Shown: one piece after another, positions 55,259 through 64,000 of the stretch
Position numbering within the stretch: position 1 is the first letter of the stretch
Layout: each line of letters begins with the position of its first letter
Notes under the pieces: generated by a model
Database searches by the model: none
The model's input: only the letters and a program-made list of their open reading frames with translations
Told to the model about the DNA's origin: nothing
NCBI RefSeq assembly: GCF_016907495.1
Contig: NZ_JAFBCC010000001.1
Coordinates: 2,232,001 to 2,296,000 of the forward strand
Direction: 5' to 3'
DNA length: 64,000 nucleotides
From: Arthrobacter tumbae
GTDB taxonomy: Bacteria > Actinomycetota > Actinomycetes > Actinomycetales > Micrococcaceae
Translations under genes and position numbers: made by a program

Positions 55259-55306
55259 CAAAGCGTCCGCGGTTCCCGGCACAGGCTGGGGACCGCGGAC
55301 GCTTTC
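55259..55306. terminator. bidirectional terminator after the DUF4190 gene
   Basis: The stem AAGCGTCCGCGGT at 55261-55273 pairs with ACCGCGGACGCTT at 55292-55304 and is followed by TTCTCGT. It sits between two convergent genes and can serve both. Confidence 0.75.
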
Positions 55307-55331
55307 TCGTGACTGACTCCGGAAGGACGGC

Positions 55332-56690
55332 TCAGCTGCCTTCCTGCGCTCCACCACTGATGATGTCCAACGTCTTGGTGTCAGCCGTCAGCATGATGGC
55401 GGCTTCGTCGCGGCGGTGCCGCAGCACGGAGTCGAGGTAGGACTGCACTGCTTCGGCAAGCGGAACGTTCCGGTCCTGCTTCTCTGACATGTACCAACGG
55501 TGCTCCAACACCTCATGGACCACCTCGGCAGGCTCAAGCTTTCCGCCAAGCTCCCCGGGGACTGCCCGAACGATCGGCGAGAAGACGTGGCTGAACCACT
55601 GATGCGCGCTGATCTCTTCGTCAAGGCCGGGCGTGTTGTCTGCCCGGTAGGCGTCCATGTCGTTGAGCAGCCGCCGGGCCTGGTTCTCCTGGGCGTCGAT
55701 GCCGGTGAGCCGGATGAGGCGGCGGCTGTGGTGCCCGGCGTCGACCACTTTGGGCTGCAGCTGGATCTGGGAAGTCTCGGAGACTGTCCTGATGGCGTAC
55801 TCCTCGACGTCGAATCCCAGCTCGTTGAGGCGACGGATTCTCGCGTTCACCCGCCAGCGTTCACCGAGCTCGAACGACTCCTTGTCGGTGAGTTCCGCCC
55901 ACAGGCGCCGGTAGCTGTCCATGATGAGCTCGCTGGTAGCCAGCGGGTCCACCTTCTCCTCGATGAGGCCACCCTCGGCAAGGTCCATCAGCTCACCGGC
56001 GATGTTAACCCGGGCGATCTCGAGATCATACTCGCGCTGGCCGGTGGACAGTTCCGGATAGAGTTCACCGGTCTCGGCGTCCACGAGGTAGGCGGCGAAG
56101 GCTCCGGCATCGCGCCTGAACAGGGTATTGGAGAGGGACACATCTCCCCAGTAGAAACCGATGAGGTGGAGACGGACAAGGAGCAGTGCCTGGGCATCGA
56201 TGAGGCGGGTAAGAGTGTCCTTGCGCAGCATCTGGGAGAACAGCGCGCGGTATGGCATGGAGAATTTCAGGTGGCGGGTGACCAGGACCGGGTTCAGGTC
56301 CTCGCCCTCAAGCGTCTTGCGGCCTGAAATGACGGCAACGGGCTCCACGCACGGAACGTCCAAACGCTGAAGCTTGCGGAGCATGTGATACTCGTGGCGA
56401 GCAATGTGCTCGCTGGTTTCCTTCACGGCAATCACGGATCCGCCGAGGTGGGCGAAGCGCACGATATGCCGGGAGATTCCTCGGGGAAGCGCGGCAAGAT
56501 ACTCGGCCGGCCATTCCTCCAGCGCCAGATGCCACGGGAGGTCGAGCAACTCCGGGTCGGTGGCAGCTGCCGTGATGCTGAGTGATCCCAGTGAGCCTTC
56601 GTTGAACGCACTCCGGGTCCGTGGGAGCTTGCCGGCCTGATCATAATCCGTTGGCTCGTGATGCCAATTGGCTTGGGTCGAATCAGTCAT
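55332..56690 (-). CDS. DUF4032 protein with a kinase-like fold
   Basis: A 452-residue cytoplasmic protein. Its central part resembles the WaaP/Kdo-kinase type of protein kinase-like fold: a beta-3 Lys in GSVIAVKETSE (Lys 90), a candidate alpha-C Glu in RHEYHMLRKLQ (about 100), a catalytic loop HLIGFYWGDVSLSNTLF (Asp 183, Asn 188) and a metal-binding Asp in YLVDAETGE (Asp 204). All canonical positions seem to be filled, so kinase activity is possible. The C-terminal 230 residues, including the DUF4032 region, are helical and unknown. ATG 56690 follows a gap that holds the msiK terminator. The target is unknown; sugar or lipid phosphorylation is only one guess. Confidence 0.75.
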   Translation of the reverse strand: MTDSTQANWHHEPTDYDQAGKLPRTRSAFNEGSLGSLSITAAATDPELLDLPWHLALEEWPAEYLAALPRGISRHIVRFAHLGGSVIAVKETSEHIARHEYHMLRKLQRLDVPCVEPVAVISGRKTLEGEDLNPVLVTRHLKFSMPYRALFSQMLRKDTLTRLIDAQALLLVRLHLIGFYWGDVSLSNTLFRRDAGAFAAYLVDAETGELYPELSTGQREYDLEIARVNIAGELMDLAEGGLIEEKVDPLATSELIMDSYRRLWAELTDKESFELGERWRVNARIRRLNELGFDVEEYAIRTVSETSQIQLQPKVVDAGHHSRRLIRLTGIDAQENQARRLLNDMDAYRADNTPGLDEEISAHQWFSHVFSPIVRAVPGELGGKLEPAEVVHEVLEHRWYMSEKQDRNVPLAEAVQSYLDSVLRHRRDEAAIMLTADTKTLDIISGGAQEGS

Positions 56691-56718
56691 GGTGATCTGT
56701 GTGTCCTAACAACGACGG

Positions 56719-56762
56719 AAAGCCCCTGTTGGTTGAGTTTACCGTCAACCAACAGGGGCTTT
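56719..56762. terminator. terminator between msiK and the DUF4032 gene
   Basis: An 18-base perfect stem (AAAGCCCCTGTTGGTTGA with its complement at 56745-56762) around an eight-base loop lies about 40 bases after the msiK stop, and ends CTTT on the minus strand. Confidence 0.75.
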
Positions 56763-56800
56763 ACGCGGGATGTGTATCGAACCGCTAGCGGGTCAGGTTA

Positions 56801-57889
<1,089 letters not shown>

Positions 57890-58027
57890 TTTTTTCTTAT
57901 CCTTTTCACGGGCAGGTACGTGCCCGACGATCCGTTGTGAATGGAAGTATTCAGTTGGAGTGATCAGGACGGAGGCCGAAGTGGACCCACCGTGAACTGC
58001 GTCACAAGAAGAAAGTATGGCACGAAG

Positions 58028-58810
58028 TCAGGCAGACACGCCAGCACGACGTAATGTCACCAACTCCTGAAGGACCTCAACGAGCTGCTCCGGCGAGGTG
58101 ATGCGGTACGTCGCAGCGCTCTCTCCGTCACCGACCTTGAGCCCGACGTCGGGTGCCTCAAGGGTTTTCAGGGCGTGTTCGTCGGTAACGTCATCACCGG
58201 CAAACACCACTGCCGTTGCCGCCGTCAGTTCACGAAGCGATTGCAGACCCCTGCCCTTGTCCGCCTGCACCACAGAAAGCTCCACGACATTCTTGCCGTT
58301 GCTCAGGTGGACGCCGTCCAGTGACGACAGCGCGGTACGCGCCGCTGTTGCGGCTGACTGCGCCGTCTCGGTGTCAGCCGTCCGTGTATGCAGTACGACG
58401 CCGGCCGGTTTCAGTTCCAGCAGCGTGCCGGGGTGGGCATCGACCACCTGCTGGACGGCATCGGTCGCATGGCGGAGGATCTCGACCTGCGAGGGCGTCA
58501 GTTCAAGGGGTGCGCCACCGGGACCGGTCCACGTCTCGGCGCCATGGCTGCCGATGAGGAGCGTTTCCGGTTCCGGGGAGGCGACCAGACGGAGGCTGTC
58601 CAGTGCGCGTCCGGAGATGAGCGCCGTCGTCGTTCTCGGTAGTTGCGCAAGTTCACGCAGCGCCACCGCGGATCCGGGCAGCGCACGGGCGTCTTCGGCG
58701 CGGTCCACGAGCGGCGACATGGTGCCGTCGAAATCCAGCGCTACCAGCAGCGTCTCCGTAGCGGCCGCCGTCGCCAGGGCTGCAAGCAGTTCGGGGCTGA
58801 GCTTAGACAA
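58028..58810 (-). CDS. otsB: trehalose-6-phosphate phosphatase
   Basis: A 260-residue HAD phosphatase that completes trehalose synthesis by removing phosphate from trehalose 6-phosphate. Motif I is LLVALDFDGTMSPLVDRAED (nucleophile and acid Asp), motif II TTTALISGRALDSL, motif III and IV near DKGRGLQSLREL and VVFAGDDVTDEHALKTLE. The cap domain lies between II and III. The TTG at 58810 is taken as the start because a strong GGAGG lies six to ten bases before it and the protein there begins at the family position; longer frames run into otsA. It overlaps the otsA stop by eight bases, giving translational coupling. Confidence 0.9.
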   Translation of the reverse strand: MSKLSPELLAALATAAATETLLVALDFDGTMSPLVDRAEDARALPGSAVALRELAQLPRTTTALISGRALDSLRLVASPEPETLLIGSHGAETWTGPGGAPLELTPSQVEILRHATDAVQQVVDAHPGTLLELKPAGVVLHTRTADTETAQSAATAARTALSSLDGVHLSNGKNVVELSVVQADKGRGLQSLRELTAATAVVFAGDDVTDEHALKTLEAPDVGLKVGDGESAATYRITSPEQLVEVLQELVTLRRAGVSA

Positions 58811-60248
58811 GGAGGTCCTCCCGTGCGCCCTTCTGCAGTTCGGACAGGAAGGCTTTAGACCAGCGTTCCACGTCATTCTGCAGGACCTGACGCCGCATGG
58901 TGCGCATACGGCGGGTTGCCTCGGAGGCACTCATGTCGAGGGCGCCGCGGATGGCGCTTTTCAGACCGTCGATGTCATGCGGATTGACGAGGATTGCCTG
59001 CCGGAGAGTGTCCGCTGCTCCGGCGAACTCGCTCAGGACCAGTGCACCGCGGTTTCCGGTACGGGCCGCGACGTACTCCTTCGCCACGAGGTTCATGCCG
59101 TCGCGGAGCGCTGTCACGAGCATGACGTCGGCGGCCAGGTAGAGCGCGACCATTTCCTCCACCGGGTAGCTGTGGTGGAGGTAGCGGATGGCAGTGTTCT
59201 TGATGGTGTCGTAGGTGCCGTTGATGCGTCCGACGGCACCCTCCACCTCTTCCCGCAGGAGCCTGTACTGTTCCACCCGCTCGCGGCTGGGACTCGCAAC
59301 CTGGATGAGGGCGGCGTCCTCGACCTGGATCAGTCCGTCGGCAAGTAGTTCCTCGTAGGCCTTCAAGCGGTGGCCGATGCCCTTGGTGTAGTCGAGGCGG
59401 TCAACCCCGAGCAGGATGTGTCTGGGATTCCCGAGTTCCCGTCGGATCTCCTGCGAACGTTCAATGATGTCGGGGCGGTTGGCCAGGTCCACGATGCGCT
59501 GGACGTCGATGGAAATGGGGAACGCCTCTGCCCGTGAGACGTAGTCCGGTGACCCGTCCGCGCCCTTCACCTGTACCTGCTGCTGGCGGACCGCCAGCCC
59601 CAGGAAACGGCGTACGCAACGCAGGAAGTTGCTGGCGTCGCTCGGCCGCTGGAACCCGATCAGGTCAGCGCCGAGCAGGCCCTCGATGACCTGGCGGCGC
59701 CACGGAAGCTGCGCGTAGATCTCCAGCGGAGGGAACGGAATGTGGTTGAAGAAACCGATCTTGAGATCCGGACGGGCCTCGCGGAGCAGCTTTGGGACAA
59801 GCTGGAGCTGGTAATCCTGCACCCAGATGGTGGCGCCTTCGGCCGCGACGGCCGCCGTCTCCGCGGCGAAGCGCTCGTTGACCTTCCGGTACGAATCCCA
59901 CCAGTGGCGGTGGAACTCAGGTGGGGCGATGACGTCGTGGTAGAGCGGCCAGAGCGTCGCGTTGGAGAAGCCTTCATAGTAGAATTCGACTTCCTCAGCG
60001 CTCAGCGGAACGGGAACCAGCCGGATCTCACTGTGGTCAAAGGACTCGAGTGCCTCGTCCGCGGCGCCATGCCATCCCACCCACGCGCCGTCGGCCTTCT
60101 CCATCACGGGAGCCAGAGCGGTGACCAGACCGCCCGGTGAGCGCCGCCAGGAGCCGTTGCCGTCGTCGTCGTTCACGCGGTCAACCGGAAGCCGGTTGGA
60201 CACCACTATGAATTCGAACTCACCGTACGGTGTGTCCCCTGATTGCAT
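58803..60248 (-). CDS. otsA: trehalose-6-phosphate synthase
   Basis: A 481-residue GT20 enzyme that joins glucose from a nucleotide-sugar to glucose 6-phosphate. Motifs are [29 protein letters not shown], the substrate loop [55 protein letters not shown] and [14 protein letters not shown]. It is the first gene of otsA-otsB, read leftward. The chromosome therefore has both OtsAB and TreS, so trehalose can be made from UDP/GDP-glucose or maltose; in the GlgE pathway TreS mostly consumes trehalose. The upstream gap of 120 bases to the DsbA-like gene holds two divergent promoters. Confidence 0.95.
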   Translation of the reverse strand: MQSGDTPYGEFEFIVVSNRLPVDRVNDDDGNGSWRRSPGGLVTALAPVMEKADGAWVGWHGAADEALESFDHSEIRLVPVPLSAEEVEFYYEGFSNATLWPLYHDVIAPPEFHRHWWDSYRKVNERFAAETAAVAAEGATIWVQDYQLQLVPKLLREARPDLKIGFFNHIPFPPLEIYAQLPWRRQVIEGLLGADLIGFQRPSDASNFLRCVRRFLGLAVRQQQVQVKGADGSPDYVSRAEAFPISIDVQRIVDLANRPDIIERSQEIRRELGNPRHILLGVDRLDYTKGIGHRLKAYEELLADGLIQVEDAALIQVASPSRERVEQYRLLREEVEGAVGRINGTYDTIKNTAIRYLHHSYPVEEMVALYLAADVMLVTALRDGMNLVAKEYVAARTGNRGALVLSEFAGAADTLRQAILVNPHDIDGLKSAIRGALDMSASEATRRMRTMRRQVLQNDVERWSKAFLSELQKGAREDLLV

Positions 60249-60370
60249 ACTGTCTCCTCTGACGATCGTAGGCTCACTTACGACTTTAGCCGGTTGGGTG
60301 GGAAGGGGGAGCGGGCAGCTGCGTCACCTAAAATGGTGGGACGACGTAACCGAGTGAGCAACGAGGACTG

Positions 60371-61231
60371 ATGACTTCCAGCAACCCCAGACCGAGCAAG
60401 GCACAACGGAAGTCAGAGTCGCGGGAGCAGGCTCGGCTGGTGGTTGAGGAGCGGCAGCGCCGGGAGAAGCGTGCATCCTTCCTCATCAAGTGGGGCGTCG
60501 TTGCCGCTGTCGTTGCGATTCTGGTGATCATAGGGCTGATCGTTGCCGGGAACATCCGGAACCAGGTTCCCGATGCCGGCCCCGCTCCTGCGCATGGCAA
60601 TGAGTACGGCGGCATCATGCTGACCTCCACAACCGAGCTTGCAACCACCTCTGTCGAGAGTGTCGACGTCGCCTCTCTTCCGGATGAAGCTCCGAATCCG
60701 GCGGATCCCCCGCCTGGCGTCGAGGCGTCTGCCGCTGATCAGCCCGTCGCGGTTGTGGCGTACGTCGACGTGAACTGCGTGCACTGCGCCAACTTCGAGC
60801 AGACACACGCTGAGCAGATTCAGACCTGGCTGGATGATGGTGCCATCACTTTCGAGTACCGGAACGTCGCGTACCTCGACCCCAATTCGCAGACGGAGTA
60901 CTCGTCGCGCGGTGCTGCGGCCCTGGCCTGTGTCGCGGACACCGCACCGCGGGCCTACTGGGATTTCTCGGCAGCATTGTTCGGAAACTTCGAAAACGGC
61001 GAACTCTCCGACGGTGAACTCGCCGAAATGGCGGCGACTGCCGGGGCCGGGGACATCTCCACCTGCCTGGAGGAAGACACCTTCCGGCCGTGGGTGAAGT
61101 TCGGCACCCAAGCGGCCGAGACCCATGGCATCAGCGGGACTCCGACGGTTTTCGTGGACGGTGAGGAAGTGCCGGACGCCGTATCCGACTTCGCCACGGT
61201 CACCCAGGAGAAGATCGAAGCGAAGAACTGA
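60371..61231 (+). CDS. membrane-anchored DsbA-like thiol:disulfide oxidoreductase
   Basis: A 286-residue protein. A charged, basic cytoplasmic N-terminus (about 1-35, many Arg and Glu) precedes one membrane helix (about 38-60), so the rest faces outward. The thioredoxin_4 domain contains the active site CVHC in VDVNCVHCANFEQ (about 140), then a helical insert, a second pair of Cys (ACVAD and TCLEED) and the cis-Pro loop GISGTPTVFVDGEEV. Such proteins form or isomerise disulfides in exported proteins. Only one of the second pair is likely to be involved in a structural disulfide. The ATG at 60371 has GAGGA upstream. It is not obviously in an operon. Confidence 0.88.
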   Translation: MTSSNPRPSKAQRKSESREQARLVVEERQRREKRASFLIKWGVVAAVVAILVIIGLIVAGNIRNQVPDAGPAPAHGNEYGGIMLTSTTELATTSVESVDVASLPDEAPNPADPPPGVEASAADQPVAVVAYVDVNCVHCANFEQTHAEQIQTWLDDGAITFEYRNVAYLDPNSQTEYSSRGAAALACVADTAPRAYWDFSAALFGNFENGELSDGELAEMAATAGAGDISTCLEEDTFRPWVKFGTQAAETHGISGTPTVFVDGEEVPDAVSDFATVTQEKIEAKN

Positions 61232-61340
61232 GGATCCCCCGGGTCCTGCTGATTTCCCGCCAGCGGCGGCGCTGGGCTAACCTTGTCTAGCGCTGTTGAA
61301 CTTGGATGACGACGACGGCGCCCGCTGGCTCAGCCAGTCC

Positions 61341-61417
61341 GCCTCCTTAGCTCAGTTGGCCAGAGCACCGCTCTTGTAAAGCGGGGGTCGTCGGTTCGAA
61401 TCCGACAGGGGGCTCCA
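61341..61417 (+). tRNA. tRNA-Thr(TGT)
   Basis: A cloverleaf is readable: acceptor GCCTCCT with AGGGGGC (one G-U pair), D arm AGCTCAGTTGGCCAGAGC, anticodon loop CTTGTAA giving TGT (reads ACA), T arm GTTCGAATC, and encoded 3' CCA. Without CCA it is 74 bases. It lies at the left edge of the accessory block, a usual position for a genomic-island attachment site. Confidence 0.96.
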
Positions 61418-61460
61418 CTTACGGCTCCGCGATGTAGAGCAACCCGGTCAGAACGGCGCA

Positions 61461-62411
61461 TTATTCTGCTCCATTTTGTCCGGACTGATCGATTTGCTGT
61501 CCGGTTTGCTCTCGTTCGGCCCAGACCGTGGAGCTGGCGCCGCTAATCGTTCGTGCATCATTCTGCGCTTGCTGTTGCTCCGCGGTGACCACGATGCCAG
61601 GCAGGTGCCCGGCCGCTGCGATCATTGTGCGCAGCTCAGCGACGGTGTACGGGGTGGGGGCCCTGCGGTGCGCCATGTAGTGGCAGTTCGGACAGAGGGG
61701 AACGAGGTCGACGATCGGATCGATCTCGTAACCGGGCCCAAGGCGTGCAGCAGGCACTGTGTGGTGGACATGGCTGAAATCGGCTCCCGGCGTCCCGTAC
61801 GTAGCCTCGAAGTCGAAGCCGCATGCGTGACAGCTGGACCCGAGATGAGCGATCGCTACCGCTTTTGCCTCTGGGATGCGTTCGTACCGGTTGACGGGCA
61901 CCCGCTGCAGTGCGGGCTCCGGGTAGGAGCCCGGGACCGGATCCACAGTGTCTGTGTTTCGAAAGGCGCCGTCCAGTAGATGGGCAGCCCAGACCTCTCT
62001 TATTGCAGTCTCGGTGTCCGGCGGAATGCGCCAAAAGGAGCTGAACTCTGCATTCCAGTCAATCTCCGGGATATGAACCACGAGCTCATTGATGCGCAGC
62101 TGCTCCCCGTCGGGCAGCAGGAAGTCGAATTGAATGTTGACGTACGTTGAACTGGCGGAAATGTCCGGATTGGCAGGTTGCACAGCGGACATTTCACCCA
62201 CCGCGACACCATGCCCGATCAGGCCTTGCCTCTTTGGTCTGGCGTCCTGCACGAGCAGCCAAACCTCGGTGCCGGCGGGAAGATTCATCCCGTTGTCGAA
62301 TGACCACTGTTCCAGATACCCTCCGGAGTTCTGCACCTCGGCAACAGCCGACGCATAGAGCCCATTCCAATGTCTGGTGCCCGGGTTCCAACCCAAAAGT
62401 ACCGCTGCCAT
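61461..62411 (-). CDS. EVE-like/HNH endonuclease, probable modification-dependent restriction enzyme
   Basis: A 316-residue protein with two regions. Residues 1-150 resemble an EVE/PUA-type modified-base reader: LLGWNPGTRHWNG, then WSFDNGMNLPAGTEVWLL and the glycine-rich KRQGLIGHGVAVGE. Residues 190-265 form a zinc-bound HNH nuclease: CHAC at 194-197, HVHH at 214-217, DLVPLCPNCHYMAH with CPNC at 240-243. All zinc and catalytic positions are filled. The two-domain order fits EVE-HNH type IV enzymes, which cut DNA with modified cytosine. The C-terminal 50 residues are polar. It begins within about 45 bases of tRNA-Thr at its 3' side. No methyltransferase is next to it, as expected for a type IV enzyme. 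Confidence 0.7.
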   Translation of the reverse strand: MAAVLLGWNPGTRHWNGLYASAVAEVQNSGGYLEQWSFDNGMNLPAGTEVWLLVQDARPKRQGLIGHGVAVGEMSAVQPANPDISASSTYVNIQFDFLLPDGEQLRINELVVHIPEIDWNAEFSSFWRIPPDTETAIREVWAAHLLDGAFRNTDTVDPVPGSYPEPALQRVPVNRYERIPEAKAVAIAHLGSSCHACGFDFEATYGTPGADFSHVHHTVPAARLGPGYEIDPIVDLVPLCPNCHYMAHRRAPTPYTVAELRTMIAAAGHLPGIVVTAEQQQAQNDARTISGASSTVWAEREQTGQQIDQSGQNGAE

Positions 62412-62523
62412 TGCTTCAGTGTGTCACCTTAGGCGCCGGACTCCCGCCGGTATCTGAACTCATGGTTACTGAAAGGTAATCTCAAGACCCGTGCAAGTTA
62501 CTCTCATGACTTGATGAAACCCT

Positions 62524-62540
62524 TGACGCTCGAAGCGTCA
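62524..62540. promoter_or_regulatory. short perfect palindrome before the CxxC gene
   Basis: TGACGCT at 62524-62530 pairs with AGCGTCA at 62534-62540 around CGA. It lies 50 bases before the 51-residue gene and within the 179-base gap to the divergent nuclease gene. It could be an operator or a small hairpin; the TTGACG at 62523-62528 also resembles a -35 element. Nothing else is seen in this gap. Confidence 0.35.
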
Positions 62541-62590
62541 GAGACAGATGCTGGGATTACGCAGTACAGCAGGACTTACCGGGGGCGGAT

Positions 62591-62746
62591 ATGGGAACCA
62601 TCAAGTGCAAGACGTGTCCAGGAACGTGGACAGTGACGACAGCCAAGGCTGAAACCGTGATCGCACGGAATCACGTCTATCTGAATCCGGGCCACCGGAC
62701 GGCGACTGTGTGGAAGGAACAGCACGAAGAGGACAATCCTTCCTAG
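62591..62746 (+). CDS. 51-residue protein with a CxxC motif
   Basis: A short ATG-initiated frame (MGTIKCKTCPGTWTV start, KEQHEEDNPS end). It has one CKTC pair near residues 6-9 and two His (32 and 39) in a beta-rich, basic middle section, which could form a small zinc ribbon or knuckle. The ribosome site GGGGGCGG is weak. The frame is divergent from the nuclease gene and convergent with the UDG-like gene. No family is recognised. Confidence 0.5.
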   Translation: MGTIKCKTCPGTWTVTTAKAETVIARNHVYLNPGHRTATVWKEQHEEDNPS

Positions 62747-62813
62747 CGCTCTCTACCGGGCTGTGCGCAATTTACCCAGACCGCCAGCGCGCTGGAACCA
62801 GGGGGCCCGTCCG

Positions 62814-63512
62814 TCAGCCCACCAGGCGCTTTGCGCGCTCGACGGCCTTGCGCAGCTCATCCTGTTTGGTCTTGCGGGACAAGGATTGAGGGCCAACGCC
62901 GGGCGCCTTGATAACGGTGACCCGGGGAACCCGATCCTGCAGGTGCTTGTCCCAGGTCTGCTGCACGGCGTCGCTGCAAAGCAGCACCACCTCAAGTCGC
63001 GGCAGGAGGCGCAGGACTGAGCCCAACGCCTTGGCGCCGGCCGTCCGGTTGTCGGCATTGGGATTCGACACAAGGAACGGGACCATATTCCACATCAGGA
63101 CGCCTTCATGCAGGCCTGCTGAATCGCGTTCTATCCAGCAGCGTTCTGCGGCGCTGTCTGGGTTGTCGACGGACATGATGCCGGTGCCGCTTTCGGAGAG
63201 TACTTCCTCCTGCGGGCGGTCCAGTACGAAAAGAACGCGGGCCTGATCTCCCGCGTCTGCAGGATCGAAGTGGGGGACAGGGGCTGACTTGGTGGCTGTG
63301 TAGCCGGCGCGCCACAGCTCCAGGCTCTGAATGTGCGGGGCGGTCGCCAGCATGGATTTGCGGTTCTCGAGAACCGCATCGTCGGCCAGGGCTTGCGGAT
63401 GATCGAGGTACATATCTCCACTGTATCCGCGCGCAGCCACTTCGTATGCGTCGGGTTGGAGATCCAGCACGTTGACCCGGCATCCATCAGTAGGTGCCCG
63501 GATGATGCGCAC
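62814..63512 (-). CDS. uracil-DNA-glycosylase-like protein
   Basis: A 232-residue protein. From about residue 92 it reads as a UDG-superfamily core: strand RVLFVLDRP, then GTGIMSVDNPDSAAERCW, the motif EGVLMWNMVPFLVSN (about 137-150), and the later strand LEVVLLCSDAVQQTWDKHL near the C-terminus. The usual first motif (G.DPG or G.APG) is replaced by DRPQ, so catalysis is doubtful. The frame is open 33 codons further upstream, but the GTG at 63512 has GGAGG just before it and follows the upstream stop by 17 bases, so it was chosen. It may be a DNA repair enzyme or a modified-base binder in the accessory block. Confidence 0.65.
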   Translation of the reverse strand: MRIIRAPTDGCRVNVLDLQPDAYEVAARGYSGDMYLDHPQALADDAVLENRKSMLATAPHIQSLELWRAGYTATKSAPVPHFDPADAGDQARVLFVLDRPQEEVLSESGTGIMSVDNPDSAAERCWIERDSAGLHEGVLMWNMVPFLVSNPNADNRTAGAKALGSVLRLLPRLEVVLLCSDAVQQTWDKHLQDRVPRVTVIKAPGVGPQSLSRKTKQDELRKAVERAKRLVG

Positions 63513-63529
63513 AGTCCTCCACCGAAAGA

Positions 63530-63841
63530 TCAGGCGGCGCGAAGCCAGGTGACAGTGTGTCCCCAACCGCCATGGTCTACGTCGATCGGCTCGCCGTTCT
63601 GGCCGGAGCATAAGTCGACGGGTTCACCGAAACCCTCACAACTGCGGTCCGTGCACCGCTCGGAAAGGGTGCCGGCGTACTCATTGGCGAACTCGAGCTC
63701 CCACTGATCGACCTGGCAGAGTGCCCACGCATTACCCTGATCGGCAAGATTGCGGAGTTCCTCAATGGTGTAGCGATGACCTCGCTGCGGATGGCGAATG
63801 GGGGCTGCAGTGGTGCTGGACGGGGAGGCTGAAGTAGTCAT
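63530..63841 (-). CDS. hypothetical protein, Cys-containing
   Basis: A 103-residue protein. A Ser/Thr/Pro-rich start (about 1-15) precedes the helical segment YTIEELRNLADQGNAWAL. The C-terminal half has three closely spaced Cys (ERCTDRSCEGFGEPVDLC) and the end VDHGGWGHTVTWLRAA. No family is recognised; the Cys cluster may bind a metal. It lies 17 bases upstream of the UDG-like gene and 63 bases after the partial gene, so the three are probably one transcript read leftward. Confidence 0.65.
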   Translation of the reverse strand: MTTSASPSSTTAAPIRHPQRGHRYTIEELRNLADQGNAWALCQVDQWELEFANEYAGTLSERCTDRSCEGFGEPVDLCSGQNGEPIDVDHGGWGHTVTWLRAA

Positions 63842-63904
63842 GCGATCAAGGTACTGCGCGGCTCTGACATTCTTGCGGGAAGGAATCAGTGAGTCCTGAA
63901 TCGG

Positions 63905-64000
63905 TTATGAATCCGCCGGCCGTAGCGCCGACTGAACAGCCACGATGCTGGTGCCGTAGGTGGCGTCATAGGCATTCTGGAGAGTCCCGTCGTCGTACAC
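63905..64000 (-). CDS. partial gene at the right edge, unrecognised
   Basis: The last 31 codons of a leftward gene are inside the window. They read in frame from the edge to a TAA at 63905-63907, with the pattern NAYDATYGTSIVAVQSALRP and no stop. The composition is protein-like. The remainder and hence any domain lie outside. It may head the transcript that also includes the Cys-containing protein and the UDG-like gene. Confidence 0.5.
   Translation of the reverse strand: MYDDGTLQNAYDATYGTSIVAVQSALRPADS

Overview
The window is a piece of a high-GC actinobacterial chromosome, most likely from the Micrococcaceae (Arthrobacter in the broad sense). The reasons are the 16S sequence style, the mycobacteria-like order lpqE-like/carD/ispD/ispF/cysS/rlmB, a proteasome-activator (Bpa) gene, the GlgE alpha-glucan pathway, and many GTG starts with ATGA-type gene overlaps. 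The genus call is inference from reading, not from a search.

Layout, left to right. 1-6.4 kb: the end of a quinone oxidoreductase; a PadR regulator with two upstream palindromes, coupled to a MacB/FtsX-type ABC exporter; two small acidic proteins; Bpa and a helical partner of unknown function. 6.5-12.9 kb: an aldo/keto reductase, then a sugar module (lactonase-fold protein, amylosucrase, sugar O-acetyltransferase, TetR regulator, MFS transporter). 12.95-20.6 kb: tRNA-Thr(CGT), the tmk-holB-peptidase operon read leftward, a gamma-synthase-type PLP enzyme, a DUF2516 protein, a methyltransferase, gpmA and phoU. 20.7-27.9 kb: a PHO-box-like repeat, senX3-regX3, a lipoprotein, carD, ispDF, cysS and rlmB.

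27.9-40.2 kb is a complete alpha-glucan/trehalose block: glgX, glgP (opposite strand), glgE, treS and one gene that fuses maltokinase to branching enzyme GlgB. Trehalose is isomerised to maltose (TreS), phosphorylated (Mak), polymerised (GlgE), branched (GlgB), and recovered by GlgP and GlgX. The otsA-otsB genes at 58-60 kb make trehalose from UDP-glucose, and amylosucrase at 8.5 kb adds a sucrose-driven glucan route.

40.2-52.7 kb holds two complete rrn operons (16S-23S-5S, no tRNA in the spacers) as a near-perfect direct repeat of about 5.86 kb separated by about 0.65 kb. The repeat includes the core promoter on the left and the first 17 codons of the next gene on the right, so copy 1 carries a broken piece of that gene and copy 2 runs into the intact gene.

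52.7-61.4 kb: an SRPBCC protein, an FAD-linked oxidase, a small membrane protein, a kinase-like DUF4032 protein, an orphan MsiK-type sugar-ABC ATPase, otsB-otsA, a membrane-anchored DsbA-like protein and tRNA-Thr(TGT). From that tRNA to the right edge the content becomes accessory: an EVE-like/HNH endonuclease that looks like a modification-dependent (type IV) restriction enzyme, a 51-residue CxxC protein, a uracil-DNA-glycosylase-like protein and two unrecognised small genes. This tRNA-anchored stretch is the best candidate for a little-described system in the window.
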